A stretch of DNA of 64,000 nucleotides from an uncultured Prevotella sp. GTDB lineage: Bacteria; Bacteroidota; Bacteroidia; Bacteroidales; Bacteroidaceae. Positions within the stretch are counted from its first letter, which is position 1, and the number at the start of each line of letters is the position of its first letter. Location of the stretch: positions 1-64,000 of the forward strand of contig UQCW01000009.1 in NCBI GenBank assembly GCA_900539625.1, in the 5' to 3' direction. Positions 1-9,200 of the stretch are shown piece by piece. Below the pieces are notes generated by a model. It saw nothing but the letters and a program-made list of their open reading frames with translations, searched no databases and was not told the DNA's origin. The position numbers and the translations under genes were made by a program.

Positions 1-8
1 TTAGCAAA

Positions 9-50
9 GGGTAAAACGAACTATTTTAGCTCGTTTTACCCTATTTTTTT
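9..50 (+). terminator. Rho-independent terminator
   Basis: An 11-bp perfect stem (GGGTAAAACGA at 9-19, TCGTTTTACCC at 31-41) is followed by a run of seven T at 44-50. It would end a plus-strand transcript entering from outside the window. The gene it serves is not visible. Confidence 0.75.
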
Positions 51-99
51 ACGCAATCCTTATCCCGAACTCGCGTAATAAACGAAAAGTTCCGCTGAC

Positions 100-120
100 T
101 ATTCCTCTTCATCGTCCGAG
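100..120. repeat. 21-bp direct repeat, copy 1 (copy 2 at 918-938)
   Basis: The 21 bases at 100-120 recur exactly, in the same orientation, at 918-938. Read on the minus strand both encode the acidic tail Ser-Asp-Asp-Glu-Glu-Glu followed by a stop. Copy 2 is the true 3' end of the ATPase pseudogene at 917-2225. Bases 66-80 also resemble 2162-2176 inside that pseudogene. The stretch 60-125 therefore looks like scrambled remains of the same or a related gene. The two copies bracket the exported-protein gene at 199-822. Confidence 0.6.
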
Positions 121-131
121 CAGAAGTGAAC

Positions 132-178
132 AAAAAAAGCATGGTACAATCACCTATTTCAGATGAGCGTACCATGCT
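132..178 (-). terminator. Terminator of the exported hypothetical gene
   Basis: Inverted repeat AGCATGGTAC (138-147) / GTACCATGCT (169-178). On the minus strand the hairpin is followed by a run of T (complement of the A-run 132-138). It sits about 20 bp downstream of the stop of the minus-strand gene at 199-822. Confidence 0.75.
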
Positions 179-198
179 CTTTATTCCTTCAGACAATC

Positions 199-822
199 TT
201 ATTTTTTGTCCAAAAGTCCATCAAATGTTTTGATCAGCGCAAATGGGTCTGCATAGAAAGACTTTGAGTCAAGTTCCTTGATAACGGGTTTCATTACAGG
301 AAAATCCTTGAAGACCAATTTGAGTTCTGCTCTCCAACCAACCGCCGCACTCATCCAAAAAGCGCGAGCTACATCTTCGTTCTTCAACTTGAAGTAGAGC
401 ATACCTCCCGTACCTGTCAGTTGAAGGGTCTTAGTGTTGGTCTGCGTGGAAATGTTGTGAACATATCCCGTGACGTTCTTACCTTCATAAACCACCTGCA
501 AAAACACAGGGTCGCTATAAGGTTTCGGATTCTTGTTCCACACATTGGGTAACGCTTTTTGCGCTTTCAAAGCCTCAAAGGTGTACCATTTCTGGCTTTT
601 GTCATCGTAAACACGAAGATTTTTTACCTCTGTGGATTTGTAGGTTTTCTTTTCCCCCTTGGCGTCTTTCACCTTAATAGAGTTTGCATCATCAACAGAG
701 AACAAGGTTCTGGTAGTACCTTTCACGACCTTGCCACCTGTAAGTGTGACCTCTACCTTAGTCTGTGCTTGTGCAAAGACGCAAAACAAACAAGCAAGAA
801 GCATGAATAGAATCTTTTTCAT
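199..822 (-). CDS. Exported hypothetical protein
   Basis: A 207-residue protein with a clear signal peptide (Lys-Lys, a hydrophobic stretch with Leu-Leu-Ala-Cys-Leu-Phe-Cys, then Ala-Gln-Ala-Gln around residue 20), so it is probably periplasmic or surface exposed. I do not recognise the family. The mature part starts with a beta-rich segment (VEVTLTGGKVVKGTTR), followed by a stretch that mentions lysine-rich turns and a C-terminal Asp-Lys-Lys. A Cys in the h-region is not in a convincing lipobox. It has its own Bacteroidetes-type promoter upstream (855-886) and a hairpin terminator downstream, so it is monocistronic. It lies between two copies of a 21-bp direct repeat derived from the end of the neighbouring mobile-element pseudogene, which suggests it was moved here or is part of element remains. 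Confidence 0.75.
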   Translation of the reverse strand: MKKILFMLLACLFCVFAQAQTKVEVTLTGGKVVKGTTRTLFSVDDANSIKVKDAKGEKKTYKSTEVKNLRVYDDKSQKWYTFEALKAQKALPNVWNKNPKPYSDPVFLQVVYEGKNVTGYVHNISTQTNTKTLQLTGTGGMLYFKLKNEDVARAFWMSAAVGWRAELKLVFKDFPVMKPVIKELDSKSFYADPFALIKTFDGLLDKK

Positions 823-854
823 ATCATAAAAATTAGGAGTTAAACATGCATTTG

Positions 855-886
855 CAAATATATAGATATATTTCTACCCCCCCCAA
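855..886 (-). promoter_or_regulatory. Bacteroidetes-type promoter for the 199-822 gene
   Basis: Reading the minus strand, TTG (886-884) is followed after 21 nt by TATATTTG (862-855), matching the Bacteroidetes consensus TTG / TAnnTTTG. It lies 33 bp upstream of the ATG at 822. The spacer contains a run of eight G (C877-C884 on plus), a homopolymer that could vary in length. Confidence 0.55.
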
Positions 887-916
887 AAAAAATAATGATA
901 TTTTTTATGCCACAGA

Positions 917-2225
917 TTATTCCTCTTCATCGTCCGAGTCGCCAGTTACCAAGTTTATGCCGAACTGATCCACCAACTTCTGGTAGTCAAAATAATAGCT
1001 ACTTGCCGATTGAGAGAGTTTAGCCTGGTTGCCATGCTTGTTCTGTTTGGCAGAGTCCAACACAGGGTAGCCATTGCGGAACACAATAAAGCGCACCACC
1101 TTTTGACCGAGATAAGCAGCACTGTTGGCAAGATAGTATTTGAGCGCATCAGTGGGCAAGGTTTTCTCGTCCGTCTTGCGTCCCTCCTTGCGATAAAGGT
1201 TGAAGATACGCGAAGTCTGCATATACAACACTGCCCGTTTATCCAGCCAAGAAGTGTCTACCATGTCCGTTTTAAGTTTGGTGAGATAGCGAATGACAAA
1301 ATCGCCCGTATCATTGATGGTACCCTCACTTGCAAGATACTGCACCACATTCCAAAAGCTACCCAGCTCGCCATTCGTCTTACACTCCGCATTCTGTTTG
1401 AGAATACCTTCGATGACAATCTTGAAAAGGTCATCGTAAGCCAGCGTGGGAACTGCATCTTGCAGTACACGCAATGCCGCTAACGGCACACACCAGTTAT
1501 TTACAATGCGGTCCTCGCATTGCTTGCCTTGCAAAGCGACCCCCACCTGCTTGCGTACCTCTTTGAGCGTACCCGTAAAACGCTCCTCAAACCGCTTGCG
1601 GTATTTGAGGAGCGCGATGGTGAGGTGTGTCAAACCACCCGAACGCATCTCCATAAGTCGCATATAATTCTTTTTCTCTTCTTGCGTGAACGTGGAACGT
1701 GGAACGCGGAAACTGCAAGAAAATCAATCGCGAGAAGAGCGCAATATCAGCCGTGGGCATCTCTTGTCCTGACAAGATGATGCCAGCATCTACGGCTGTC
1801 ACCTCCTTCTTTTTGTCCAAATCCATGTTCATACTGCTACGTCCCGTGCCGTCCCACAGACCCTTCAAGAACTCAATGACCTTGGGGTCGAGGTCATTCT
1901 TATACTCATCAATGTGCGCTAAGGCATTTGCCGAAGCTGCTACCATGTCATTGAGAGCAGAGATTGTTGAGTTTTGGATATTCGGAGCTTTGTACGCTAT
2001 CGTGAACAACGATAAAAGCGTATGTCCCAACTCCGACTTACCACTACCTTTCGGACCAAAGAGATTGAGTATCGGGAACCAATGCTCTGCTGAAGCATAG
2101 GTGACCACATCACGGAATAGGGTGGCGAGATAGAACGCGAAGCCTATCCGCCCATTATCGCCGAACTCGCGTGAATAGGAATATGGATTATCGCGTTGGG
2201 CAGGGTAGAGGCGCATGCTCCCCAT
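917..2225 (-). pseudogene. P-loop ATPase/primase-like mobile-element gene, truncated and frameshifted
   Basis: Two adjoining minus-strand reading frames together encode one ATPase. The upstream part (2225-1587) contains a Walker A motif GPKGSGKSELG and an Asp/Glu-bearing HIDEYKND segment typical of DUF927/SF3-like helicase-primases of Bacteroidales mobile elements. The downstream part (1663-917) is the helical C-terminal region ending in Ser-Asp-Asp-Glu-Glu-Glu. The frames are separated by a tandem duplication of GTGGAAC (1692-1698 and 1699-1705). Deleting one 7-bp copy joins them as ...FPRSTFTQEEKKNYMRLMEM.... The primase half expected upstream is missing: the frame begins abruptly beside the folB promoter. 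The gene is thus a dead remnant unless the 7-bp repeat is variable. Family assignment is inference; the frameshift is read directly. Confidence 0.75.
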
Positions 2226-2274
2226 TTGAACGTAGCTTATGTTTCGGCTCTGCCTTTATTCTATGAAATCTTTG

Positions 2275-2282
2275 TAAATTTG
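2275..2282 (+). promoter_or_regulatory. -7 element (TAAATTTG) for folB-HAD
   Basis: TAAATTTG matches the Bacteroidetes -7 consensus TAnnTTTG and lies 33 bp upstream of the ATG at 2316. No good TTG is found at the expected -33 spacing. Confidence 0.45.
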
Positions 2283-2315
2283 CACGTTATTAGTTAGAAA
2301 TTACAATTTACGAAG

Positions 2316-3356
2316 ATGCAAAATTTACGTGTTTCTATATTATTAAAGTCCATGCGTTTTTACGCTTACCATGGTGTGCTTCCACAGGAGCGCTGCGTGG
2401 GCGGTGACTATGAGGTTAATGTCAGACTGGAGGTTGAGAAGGCCGCTGCCGCGGTGTGGGCCGATTCTTTGGCACGCACCGTTAACTACGCAGACGTGTT
2501 TCGCCTGACGGAAGAAGAGATGATGCGCCCGGCGGGGTTGCTGGAGCATGTGGCGGGGAGAATTTTAAACCGGATTTTCCAATGCTGGCATCAAGTGGCG
2601 GCGGCAGAGGTTTGCGTTAGGAAATGCGTGCCTCCCGTGGAGGGAGCGATGATGAGCGCTGAGGTGTGTCTGCGGGCGGAAAATCCGTGGGGCACGGAGA
2701 CGCGACTGCTGGTGCTGGATTTTGACGGCACGCTGGCCGATACGGCACAGGGTATCGTGGAGACGATGCAGGCGACTTTCAAGACGCACGGCTGCAAAAT
2801 GGTGCCAGGGGAGAGGACGGTCAAGGAAACGATTGGACTGCCGCTACATGAGGCGATGAAACAACTGCTGCCTGAAGGGACGGCTGAGGAGACCGTGGCG
2901 CTCTACGTGGAAACCTACAGGGAGCGCTTTGAGGAAATCGGCGCGGCGGCAACGAAGGTCTATCCCAACGTGGCGAAGACGCTGGAGCGGATTAAGAGGG
3001 AAAGGGGCGAGAATGTGGGCATCGCGATTGCTACGAGCCGAAGCCATCGGTCGGTTGTGGACTTATGCGGCAAAATGGGACTTGCTCCTTATATTGACTG
3101 TTATGTGGCGGCAGACGACGTGACGCGGAACAAGCCAGATGCAGAGCCAGTTTTGAAACTGATGGAAATTTTCGGCGTGGAGGCGCAGGAGGTGCTCGTC
3201 GTGGGCGACACGACGTTTGACATGGAAATGGGGAAGGCCGCAGGATGCAGGACTTGCGGGGTTACTTATGGGAATCACGACGCAACGCGGTTGGCGGAAG
3301 CGGGTGCGACAGCACTGGCGGATGATTTCACGGTTGTGGCGGGCTTGATTCTATGA
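2316..3356 (+). CDS. folB: Dihydroneopterin aldolase fused to HAD phosphatase
   Basis: A 346-residue two-domain protein. Residues 1-120 are dihydroneopterin aldolase (FolB), which cleaves 7,8-dihydroneopterin to 6-hydroxymethyl-dihydropterin and glycolaldehyde in folate synthesis. Seen are the FYAYHGV start, the catalytic Glu25 in LPQER, the NYADV segment, and the Lys in VRKCVPPVEG. Residues 130-346 are a HAD hydrolase of the Gph/PGMB type: motif I LDFDGTLADT with Asp135 and Asp137, motif II ATSRSH, the motif III Lys in RNKPDAEPV, and motif IV VVGDTTFDM with Asp298 and Asp302. The FolB part is complete for its family (about 120 residues), so this is a genuine fusion in one frame. The joined phosphatase could remove phosphate from dihydroneopterin phosphate, the poorly defined step just before FolB, or could handle the glycolaldehyde side-product; both are inference. 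The gene has its own promoter. The folate enzyme 5-FCL lies convergently downstream. Confidence 0.9.
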   Translation: MQNLRVSILLKSMRFYAYHGVLPQERCVGGDYEVNVRLEVEKAAAAVWADSLARTVNYADVFRLTEEEMMRPAGLLEHVAGRILNRIFQCWHQVAAAEVCVRKCVPPVEGAMMSAEVCLRAENPWGTETRLLVLDFDGTLADTAQGIVETMQATFKTHGCKMVPGERTVKETIGLPLHEAMKQLLPEGTAEETVALYVETYRERFEEIGAAATKVYPNVAKTLERIKRERGENVGIAIATSRSHRSVVDLCGKMGLAPYIDCYVAADDVTRNKPDAEPVLKLMEIFGVEAQEVLVVGDTTFDMEMGKAAGCRTCGVTYGNHDATRLAEAGATALADDFTVVAGLIL

Positions 3357-3452
3357 GAAACGGGAAGGTTCTAGCTGCTACGGCTTTGGCAATTCGGATG
3401 TATTGGGGTTTCTCGGCTAACGGCGCGTAATGACCTACACTTTTTAGATGGA

Positions 3453-3500
3453 GTGTTCAAAATCCAGAAAAATTTCTGCGCGGTTTTGAATCAAATAGCA
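3453..3500 (+). repeat. Intergenic repeat S, copy 1
   Basis: A 48-bp stretch downstream of folB-HAD matches 21755-21802 downstream of menF at 40 of 48 positions by direct alignment (shared features: GTRTTCAAAATC, then TGCGGTTTTGA, then CAAATA). It is not coding and overlaps only spurious reading frames. Confidence 0.6.
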
Positions 3501-3539
3501 AGCGACGAAGCATGCGCACATGATGTGGGAAGGGGGGAG

Positions 3540-4103
3540 TTAATAGACCACGCTGTCCATGAGAATGTCGTGTGGCTCGGTCGGAATGTGGCTGAATATC
3601 TGAAAGGGGAAGCAAATGCCCGATTTGTGGGCCGACATGACGCCAGGGAGGGCGAGAAAACGGTCGTAGAAACCTTTGCCGCGCCCGAGGCGTGCTCCTT
3701 GTGGTGTGAAAGCCATGCCGGGGACAATGATGAATTGAGGCGGAAGGAAATTCCCCCAAGGCTGCGAGGGGGAATGAGAGAGCGCGGAGGGTTCCATGAT
3801 GCCAAACGCCCCAGCATGGAGGTTGTTTTCGCCGAGGTAACGTCCGAGGATGATGTGGTCGGCTTGAACGATAGGAAGGTATATTTCCTTGACAGCTGCA
3901 TATTTTTGCAGGAAGGGCAGCGAAAAGGGTTCGTCTGGCAGTGGATGATAGGCCATGATGCGGCTGGCGCGTTGGAACTCTGGCATTTGCTCTATTCTGG
4001 CATAGAGGGCAGCAGAGCGATGCAAGCGTTCTTCGGCGGAGAGTTGGCGGAACTTTTGGCGCACTTGGAAGCGTATGGCTCGTTTTTCTTCTTGTGTGGT
4101 CAT
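3540..4103 (-). CDS. 5-formyltetrahydrofolate cyclo-ligase
   Basis: A 187-residue enzyme of the 5-FCL/MTHFS family, which converts 5-formyl-THF with ATP to 5,10-methenyl-THF and so recycles this storage or inhibitory folate. The C-terminal signature PGMAFTPQGARLGRGKGFYD is the ATP/folate binding loop, and the N-terminal part has the usual Arg-rich helix. Length is normal for the family. The start is the ATG at 4103. It is transcribed toward folB-HAD (convergent), and a palindromic repeat (R1) lies about 60 bp upstream of its start. This places two folate enzymes side by side but in opposite directions. Confidence 0.9.
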   Translation of the reverse strand: MTTQEEKRAIRFQVRQKFRQLSAEERLHRSAALYARIEQMPEFQRASRIMAYHPLPDEPFSLPFLQKYAAVKEIYLPIVQADHIILGRYLGENNLHAGAFGIMEPSALSHSPSQPWGNFLPPQFIIVPGMAFTPQGARLGRGKGFYDRFLALPGVMSAHKSGICFPFQIFSHIPTEPHDILMDSVVY

Positions 4104-4155
4104 GGGCTGGGATTTGTTTCGCTTTTTTCTTAGGGGAGAAACTGGGTGGATTTTA

Positions 4156-4253
4156 GTAATGGTAAGTGGGATAAGTAGGTGTTCATAATTAGTTTATTGT
4201 GTTCATGCAGGTAGGGATAAACCAGTTTAATACTAATTTTGAACACCTACTTA
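4156..4253 (-). repeat. Palindromic repeat R1 upstream of 5-FCL
   Basis: Arms AAGTAGGTGTTCATAATTAG (from 4173) and TACTAATTTTGAACACCTAC (to about 4250) are inverted copies. Read on the minus strand, toward the 5-FCL gene, the element ends in GAACACCTACTTA and is followed by TTACCATTAC (complement of 4156-4165), a tail also seen in copies R3 and R6. The centre has GCAGG-TAGGGATAAACC. See copies at 14782, 21916, 32463, 46054, 53166, 60499 and 62662. Confidence 0.75.
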
Positions 4254-4366
4254 AGAAAATGACTTGTACGACATATCTTTTCGCCGCCCCCCCGAAAAAA
4301 AGAACATGCCCAAAGCGGTGTGCTTCAGGCATTGTGCTTTACGTATGAGTGTGTGGAAAGGGGGTG

Positions 4367-4858
4367 TTACATTGTTTTGTATATCAGCGCAACGGCTTGA
4401 GCGGAGATGCCTTCTTTGCGTCCTTCAAATCCGAGACATTCGGTGGTGGTGGCTTTGATGTTGATGTCGTCGGAGCTTACGTTCATGATGGGTGCCAATT
4501 TTTCTCTCATGGCCTGGATGTGTGGTGAGAGTTTTGGCGCTTGGGCAACAATGATGGCATCAACATTGCCAACGGCATATCCTTTTTCGTTTAAAAGGGC
4601 GACAACGCGGTGCAAGAGTATGCAACTATCGATGCCGAGGAACTCAGAGGAGGTGTCGGGGAAATGGCGGCCGATGTCGCCCAAGGCGGCTGCACCGAGC
4701 AGGGCATCGCAAATGGCATGTATGAGGACGTCGGCGTCACTGTGGCCGAGGAGCCCGTGGGTGTGGGGAATGGTGATGCCGCCGAGCGTGAGGGGGCGGT
4801 TGGGAACAAGGCAGTGGACATCATAGCCAAGGCCTGTTCTGATGTTTGGCTTTTCCAT
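4367..4858 (-). CDS. ispF: 2-C-methyl-D-erythritol 2,4-cyclodiphosphate synthase
   Basis: A 163-residue cytoplasmic enzyme of the MEP isoprenoid pathway, forming MEcPP from CDP-ME 2-phosphate with release of CMP. The N-terminal GLGYDVH supplies the metal-binding Asp and His, GHSDADVLIHAICDALLGAA is the family signature, and FPDT plus the C-terminal ATTTECLGFEGRKEGI complete it. Length is standard. It is 36 bp downstream of porV on the same strand and is probably cotranscribed with porU-porV. Isoprenoids made here feed the menaquinone side chain, for which head-group genes are in this window. Confidence 0.95.
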   Translation of the reverse strand: MEKPNIRTGLGYDVHCLVPNRPLTLGGITIPHTHGLLGHSDADVLIHAICDALLGAAALGDIGRHFPDTSSEFLGIDSCILLHRVVALLNEKGYAVGNVDAIIVAQAPKLSPHIQAMREKLAPIMNVSSDDINIKATTTECLGFEGRKEGISAQAVALIYKTM

Positions 4859-4894
4859 GATTGTGATTGAGATTGATGGTGGGGTAGAGGGGCG

Positions 4895-6061
4895 TCAGCG
4901 ACGACGGAAGAAATCGGTGATGCCATCGAAATCGAAGGAGAGCGAAACGCGGAGCGTCTGGTCGAGAGGATTGGAGGGGGCTGTTGAAATGACATAGCCT
5001 GCGTCGATGGTCATGACGTTCATGCGGAAGCCTGCTCCGACGGTGAAGTATTTTCTGTTGCCCTGCATCTCGCTTTCATGATGGTATCCAGCGCGTAGGG
5101 AGAATTTGTCGTTGTAGGTGTATTCCGCACCAAGGCTCCACTGGATTTCTTCGAGTTCTCCCTTGAAACCTCTTTCCGAATCTCCAAAGCTCTTGAAGAT
5201 GCCCGAGATGGAGGATGTTTCGTAATACTGGTCGCGCACGCGCTGTTCGTAGGTTTCGTTGTCTTCGTCTTCGCGCTTCAGCGGTTTTGAGGGCACAAGG
5301 AGCTTGTTGGCATCAGCCGAGATGGAGAAGCGGTTGAACTCGTTGATGGGAACCATGAAACTGAATCCAAGGCGGAGGTTAGTCGGGATGAAATAAGAAT
5401 AGTCGTCGCCATAATTGATTTTACTGCCGATGTTGCTGATGTTCATACCAAGGGACAACTGGCATTCGCGACTTCCCATCATGACGTAGTTGTTATAGAA
5501 ACAGGCGATGTCGGCAGCGAAGGCTGAACCGGGGGTGGTGTTGTCGTCGTAGTGTCCAGAGAGGTCGGAATACATGTAGCGGAGCGCCACGGCAGCTGAA
5601 AATTTCTCAGAGAGCATTCGCGAATAGGCCACGTCAACGCCAAGTTCGTAGGGCTTGACTTGCATGGTGCCTGCCGTGACGTCACCCAAAGAGAAATAGC
5701 GCAGAGAACCGCTAATGGCCTGATAATCGCCGATGCGCATATATCCCGTTGCATTGAGGAGGGCGATGTCGTTGACAAGTTGGCGCAGCCAGGGCGTATA
5801 GTTCAAGGCGAGACCCGCACGCGAAATGGTGAAGGGATATTTTGCTGGGTTCCAGCTTTGAGAGTTGACATCGGGATCGGTGGCGGCACCGAGGTCGCCC
5901 ATTGCGGCGGCGCGTGCGTCGGCAGCGATGGACTGCGAGGTGACGGCCGTGAGGATGGGATTGAATTTGTCTTTTATGTCGTCGTCACCAGCATAGGCGG
6001 AAACGGTTGACAATTGGCTGGCAGCGAGCGCTGCGATGAGATATTTGTTTGCTTTTGACAT
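4895..6061 (-). CDS. porV: Type IX secretion outer-membrane protein PorV (LptO)
   Basis: A 388-residue FadL-like beta-barrel with a signal peptide (cleavage near Ala-Tyr-Ala-Gly, residues 22-25). The start of the mature protein (NPILTAVTSQSIAADARAAAMGDLGAAT, quoted in part) and SWNPAKYPF are characteristic of PorV/LptO. PorV binds the C-terminal domains of T9SS cargo at the outer membrane and hands them to PorU. It lies directly downstream of porU, as in other T9SS-bearing Bacteroidota, and ispF follows 36 bp later. The protein ends with a strand and Arg-Arg-Arg. No truncation is seen. Confidence 0.92.
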   Translation of the reverse strand: MSKANKYLIAALAASQLSTVSAYAGDDDIKDKFNPILTAVTSQSIAADARAAAMGDLGAATDPDVNSQSWNPAKYPFTISRAGLALNYTPWLRQLVNDIALLNATGYMRIGDYQAISGSLRYFSLGDVTAGTMQVKPYELGVDVAYSRMLSEKFSAAVALRYMYSDLSGHYDDNTTPGSAFAADIACFYNNYVMMGSRECQLSLGMNISNIGSKINYGDDYSYFIPTNLRLGFSFMVPINEFNRFSISADANKLLVPSKPLKREDEDNETYEQRVRDQYYETSSISGIFKSFGDSERGFKGELEEIQWSLGAEYTYNDKFSLRAGYHHESEMQGNRKYFTVGAGFRMNVMTIDAGYVISTAPSNPLDQTLRVSLSFDFDGITDFFRRR

Positions 6062-6235
6062 GATCTGTTAGTGGGTTTTATGAAAAGTGTCGGGGGAACA
6101 CAAGTGGGGCTTATGTAAATGGTGAGAAAATAATTTGAGCATTTTTGACGGGTAAGGAGATAGTCGCTCTTTTCTTATACCCTATCAAAATTGATCACTT
6201 TACTCTTTCATCATTACTATGTTTCTGCCACCTGC

Positions 6236-9200
6236 CTATCTGATAATGAGTTTTTTGGTTGCTGTTTTCAATTTGCCTCCCTCTCCCGACATGGTGGCCC
6301 GAAAGAGATAGATGCCTGCGGGGAGCGGAGTTCCCGATGTGTCGCTGACGTTCCATTGTTTGGTGAGATACGACTTAGATGCTTGGGATTCGTGGCTCCA
6401 GACACGGCGTCCGTAAGCATCAAATATTTCGATGGTGGCTTGCGATGCCGCCTGATTGCTTCCCTCGGGGATGCGCAGAATGAAGGTCGTGGCGGTCTTG
6501 ACGGGGTTTTCCGTGATGTTGACGTCGAAGGAATCCTCTGAAAGCTGGCCGACATAGAACGTGAGCGCTGCTGTCGTTGAATTATTGTTGACATCCCATG
6601 CCTTGAAAGAGAGGGTGTGTTTGCCTGGTTGCATTTCTGGCATTTGCCAACTAACGCTACCGGCATTGTAGGTGCCGAAGTCATACTTGAAATAAGGCGT
6701 CAGAGTATAGACCTGGGAGGGGTCGTTGTCAATACAGAGAGACATGTCGTGTCCGAGACTGACACCCGACGTATTAACCGCTACATCGTCTTTGACGCGT
6801 GCGAGGAAGAGGGGCGTGCTTGACACAATGCCTCCATCGGGGAAATCGTAGTTGTCGAGACTGACGAACACTTGGGGCGCGAGGGTATCGGCTGACGCTT
6901 CCTCGCTGGTGCCGTTCAGGCAGAATTGTTCGTTATGGCCTATCGCTGAGTGGTTGTTGCGGAGGTCGGAGGCAAAAAAAGTGATACGTGCAGAGGAAGA
7001 AGAATAGCTGATGTCGCGCGGAACGGACATGTTGATGACGAAGCGTCCGTTTCTCACCGAATCGTTGATTTCCATGAGCGTCTTTGTGCGGTCTTGGTAA
7101 ACCTGTGCTTTTGTGGCGCCGGTGTTGTTGACACATGTGATGGTATCCATCTTGTCGGACAAGACGGCGTTGACAACGCCGCTGAAGGTGTTGGCGAAGA
7201 CGGCATCTGGCGTTTCGATGTGTCCGCTAAAACGCGCCACAGAAGAAGCTTTCAGCGCCTGCATGGAAGTGGGTGTCAGGGGTTGGCCGTTGATGCTGTC
7301 GAGCACCACTGCGTGGCGCGGCAATGCAACAGGGAGAGCAGGGTCGCCCAAGAGGGCATATTTAAGTTTATTGATGGTGGCATCGGTATTGCTCGTGATG
7401 AGCGCCGTTTTTGCCTTAAGCAGGGCTTCTCCGAAGGTGGCAGGCTGACTGCCCTTTTTCAGCAGGAAGCGACAGAATCTGGTGTTCAGTTCAACATTTC
7501 TTTCGGCAAAAACAGAGCGCGAAGCACACAACACGGCTACTGCCCCGCCATTGGGGTTGAAGAGAGCGGTGCGGCCGATGTCGGATTGCGGCATGTCGTA
7601 AGGTGAGATTTTGCAGGAGGCTAAAATCCAAAGCGGCAAGGAGGACGTCTGGTTGTCAGAAAAGTCGTCCTTTACAAGCACCCTTGCGTGTGAAACCTGG
7701 TCGGGGCTCCCGTGACCGACATAGTCGAAGAGTAGCGCCCCCTCACGCATGGCACGCTGCAGATCACGTGTGGCCTGCGGATAGGAATATCCCGTTGCGG
7801 TGTAGGTGCGCTTGTAAGCATCCCAATATGACTTATGAAGCAGGAGGTTGCCGCCAGTTGTCGACGTAATGCTGTTGGCAACGTCTTCAGCGCCTCTCAT
7901 GTGCAGGTTGTTGTCTTTATCGTCGCCCAACACATAGGCCCTGCTTTGCCATGTTCCTTGCTTGGCCCCCGTCAGATAGGCGATGGACTTGTTGACCATC
8001 ACGGCGGCTTCCGCTGTGGTTGGGCAGGGGAAACGTCCGATGGAAATGTCGGGCTTGTTTGCACCATAATTAACGCCCTCACCATCATCGAGCCATGAGA
8101 AGAAATCGTCTGTCGTGTAGGAATAGAGGTCGCCGATTGAGAGCGAAGAGCTCAGGCTATTTGTAGCATTGTGGCTGACTTCAAAGATGAGGAGATAGTT
8201 GTCTGGATTTTTTCCTTGGAAGGAGGTCGTCAGCAAACGGTTGTCCCACACACTTGGCCCCATGAAGAGCAAATATTGCGGGGCATCAGCTGTTGTGGCG
8301 GCTCTGTCGTAGAGCATTTTGAGGTAACGACGATAGGCAGAGGCATCGGGCGTTCCAGAAGAAAACTCGTTGTAGAGCTGCATGGCCGTGACGACTCTTA
8401 CGTTGAGATTCTGGTGTTTGCGATGGGCCTCTGCCAAACGGTTGGCTTCGCTAAGGAATTTCCCGTCGGAGGGGATGATGATGACCATCTGCACCAGGCT
8501 GTCGGCATGGAGGTTCTGATTGCCAACCACGCCCAAAAAAGCGGGAGAGGGGTATGTCTGGTTGTCGTTGAAGACAACAAAACGCTGTGTGCCATCGGCA
8601 ACATTCGCCTCCAATGTGTCTGTCTTACTAAGCGTGGCCTGCATGCGCACCGTGTGGTTTTTCCCGTTGGCAATCTGCCACAATTGGCTGTGGCTGGTGG
8701 CGTCGGCAATTTTCAGTTTCAAACTGCCAGACATCTCGGGCGAGAAGGCGTAGGGAGCGTCAGTGGCTTTCAGTTGCCGCGGATAATGAATGCGGATGTA
8801 GTTGAGACGAGAGGTGGCAACTGGGCTGACGGTGAATTTGAAGGCGTTAGTTTCTGCAAAGCGCGACGTTGGTATGTCGTACGATTTTCTTGATTCACGT
8901 GCAGACTCGTCGCTTCCGTAAGCGCTGACACTTATGCTCGGAAGCTTATAAGCGTTGTTGAGAATGATGCCAACAGACGTGGTTGTCTTGCTGCTGGCAG
9001 CAAAGGCAATATCGACGTTTGCTGTGCCACTTGGCATGATACTTGGCGTGGCAAGTTTGAAGGTATGGGAATTGCCTTCCGCAAAATTATGACCGTCATA
9101 AAGTTCGCGCCCGCCTTCATAAAATCCCGCTTCGTCACTATCCAAGACGACATGGTGCGTGATGACAGCGCAGGAGACTGAAGACGAGGATGTTTGCTGA

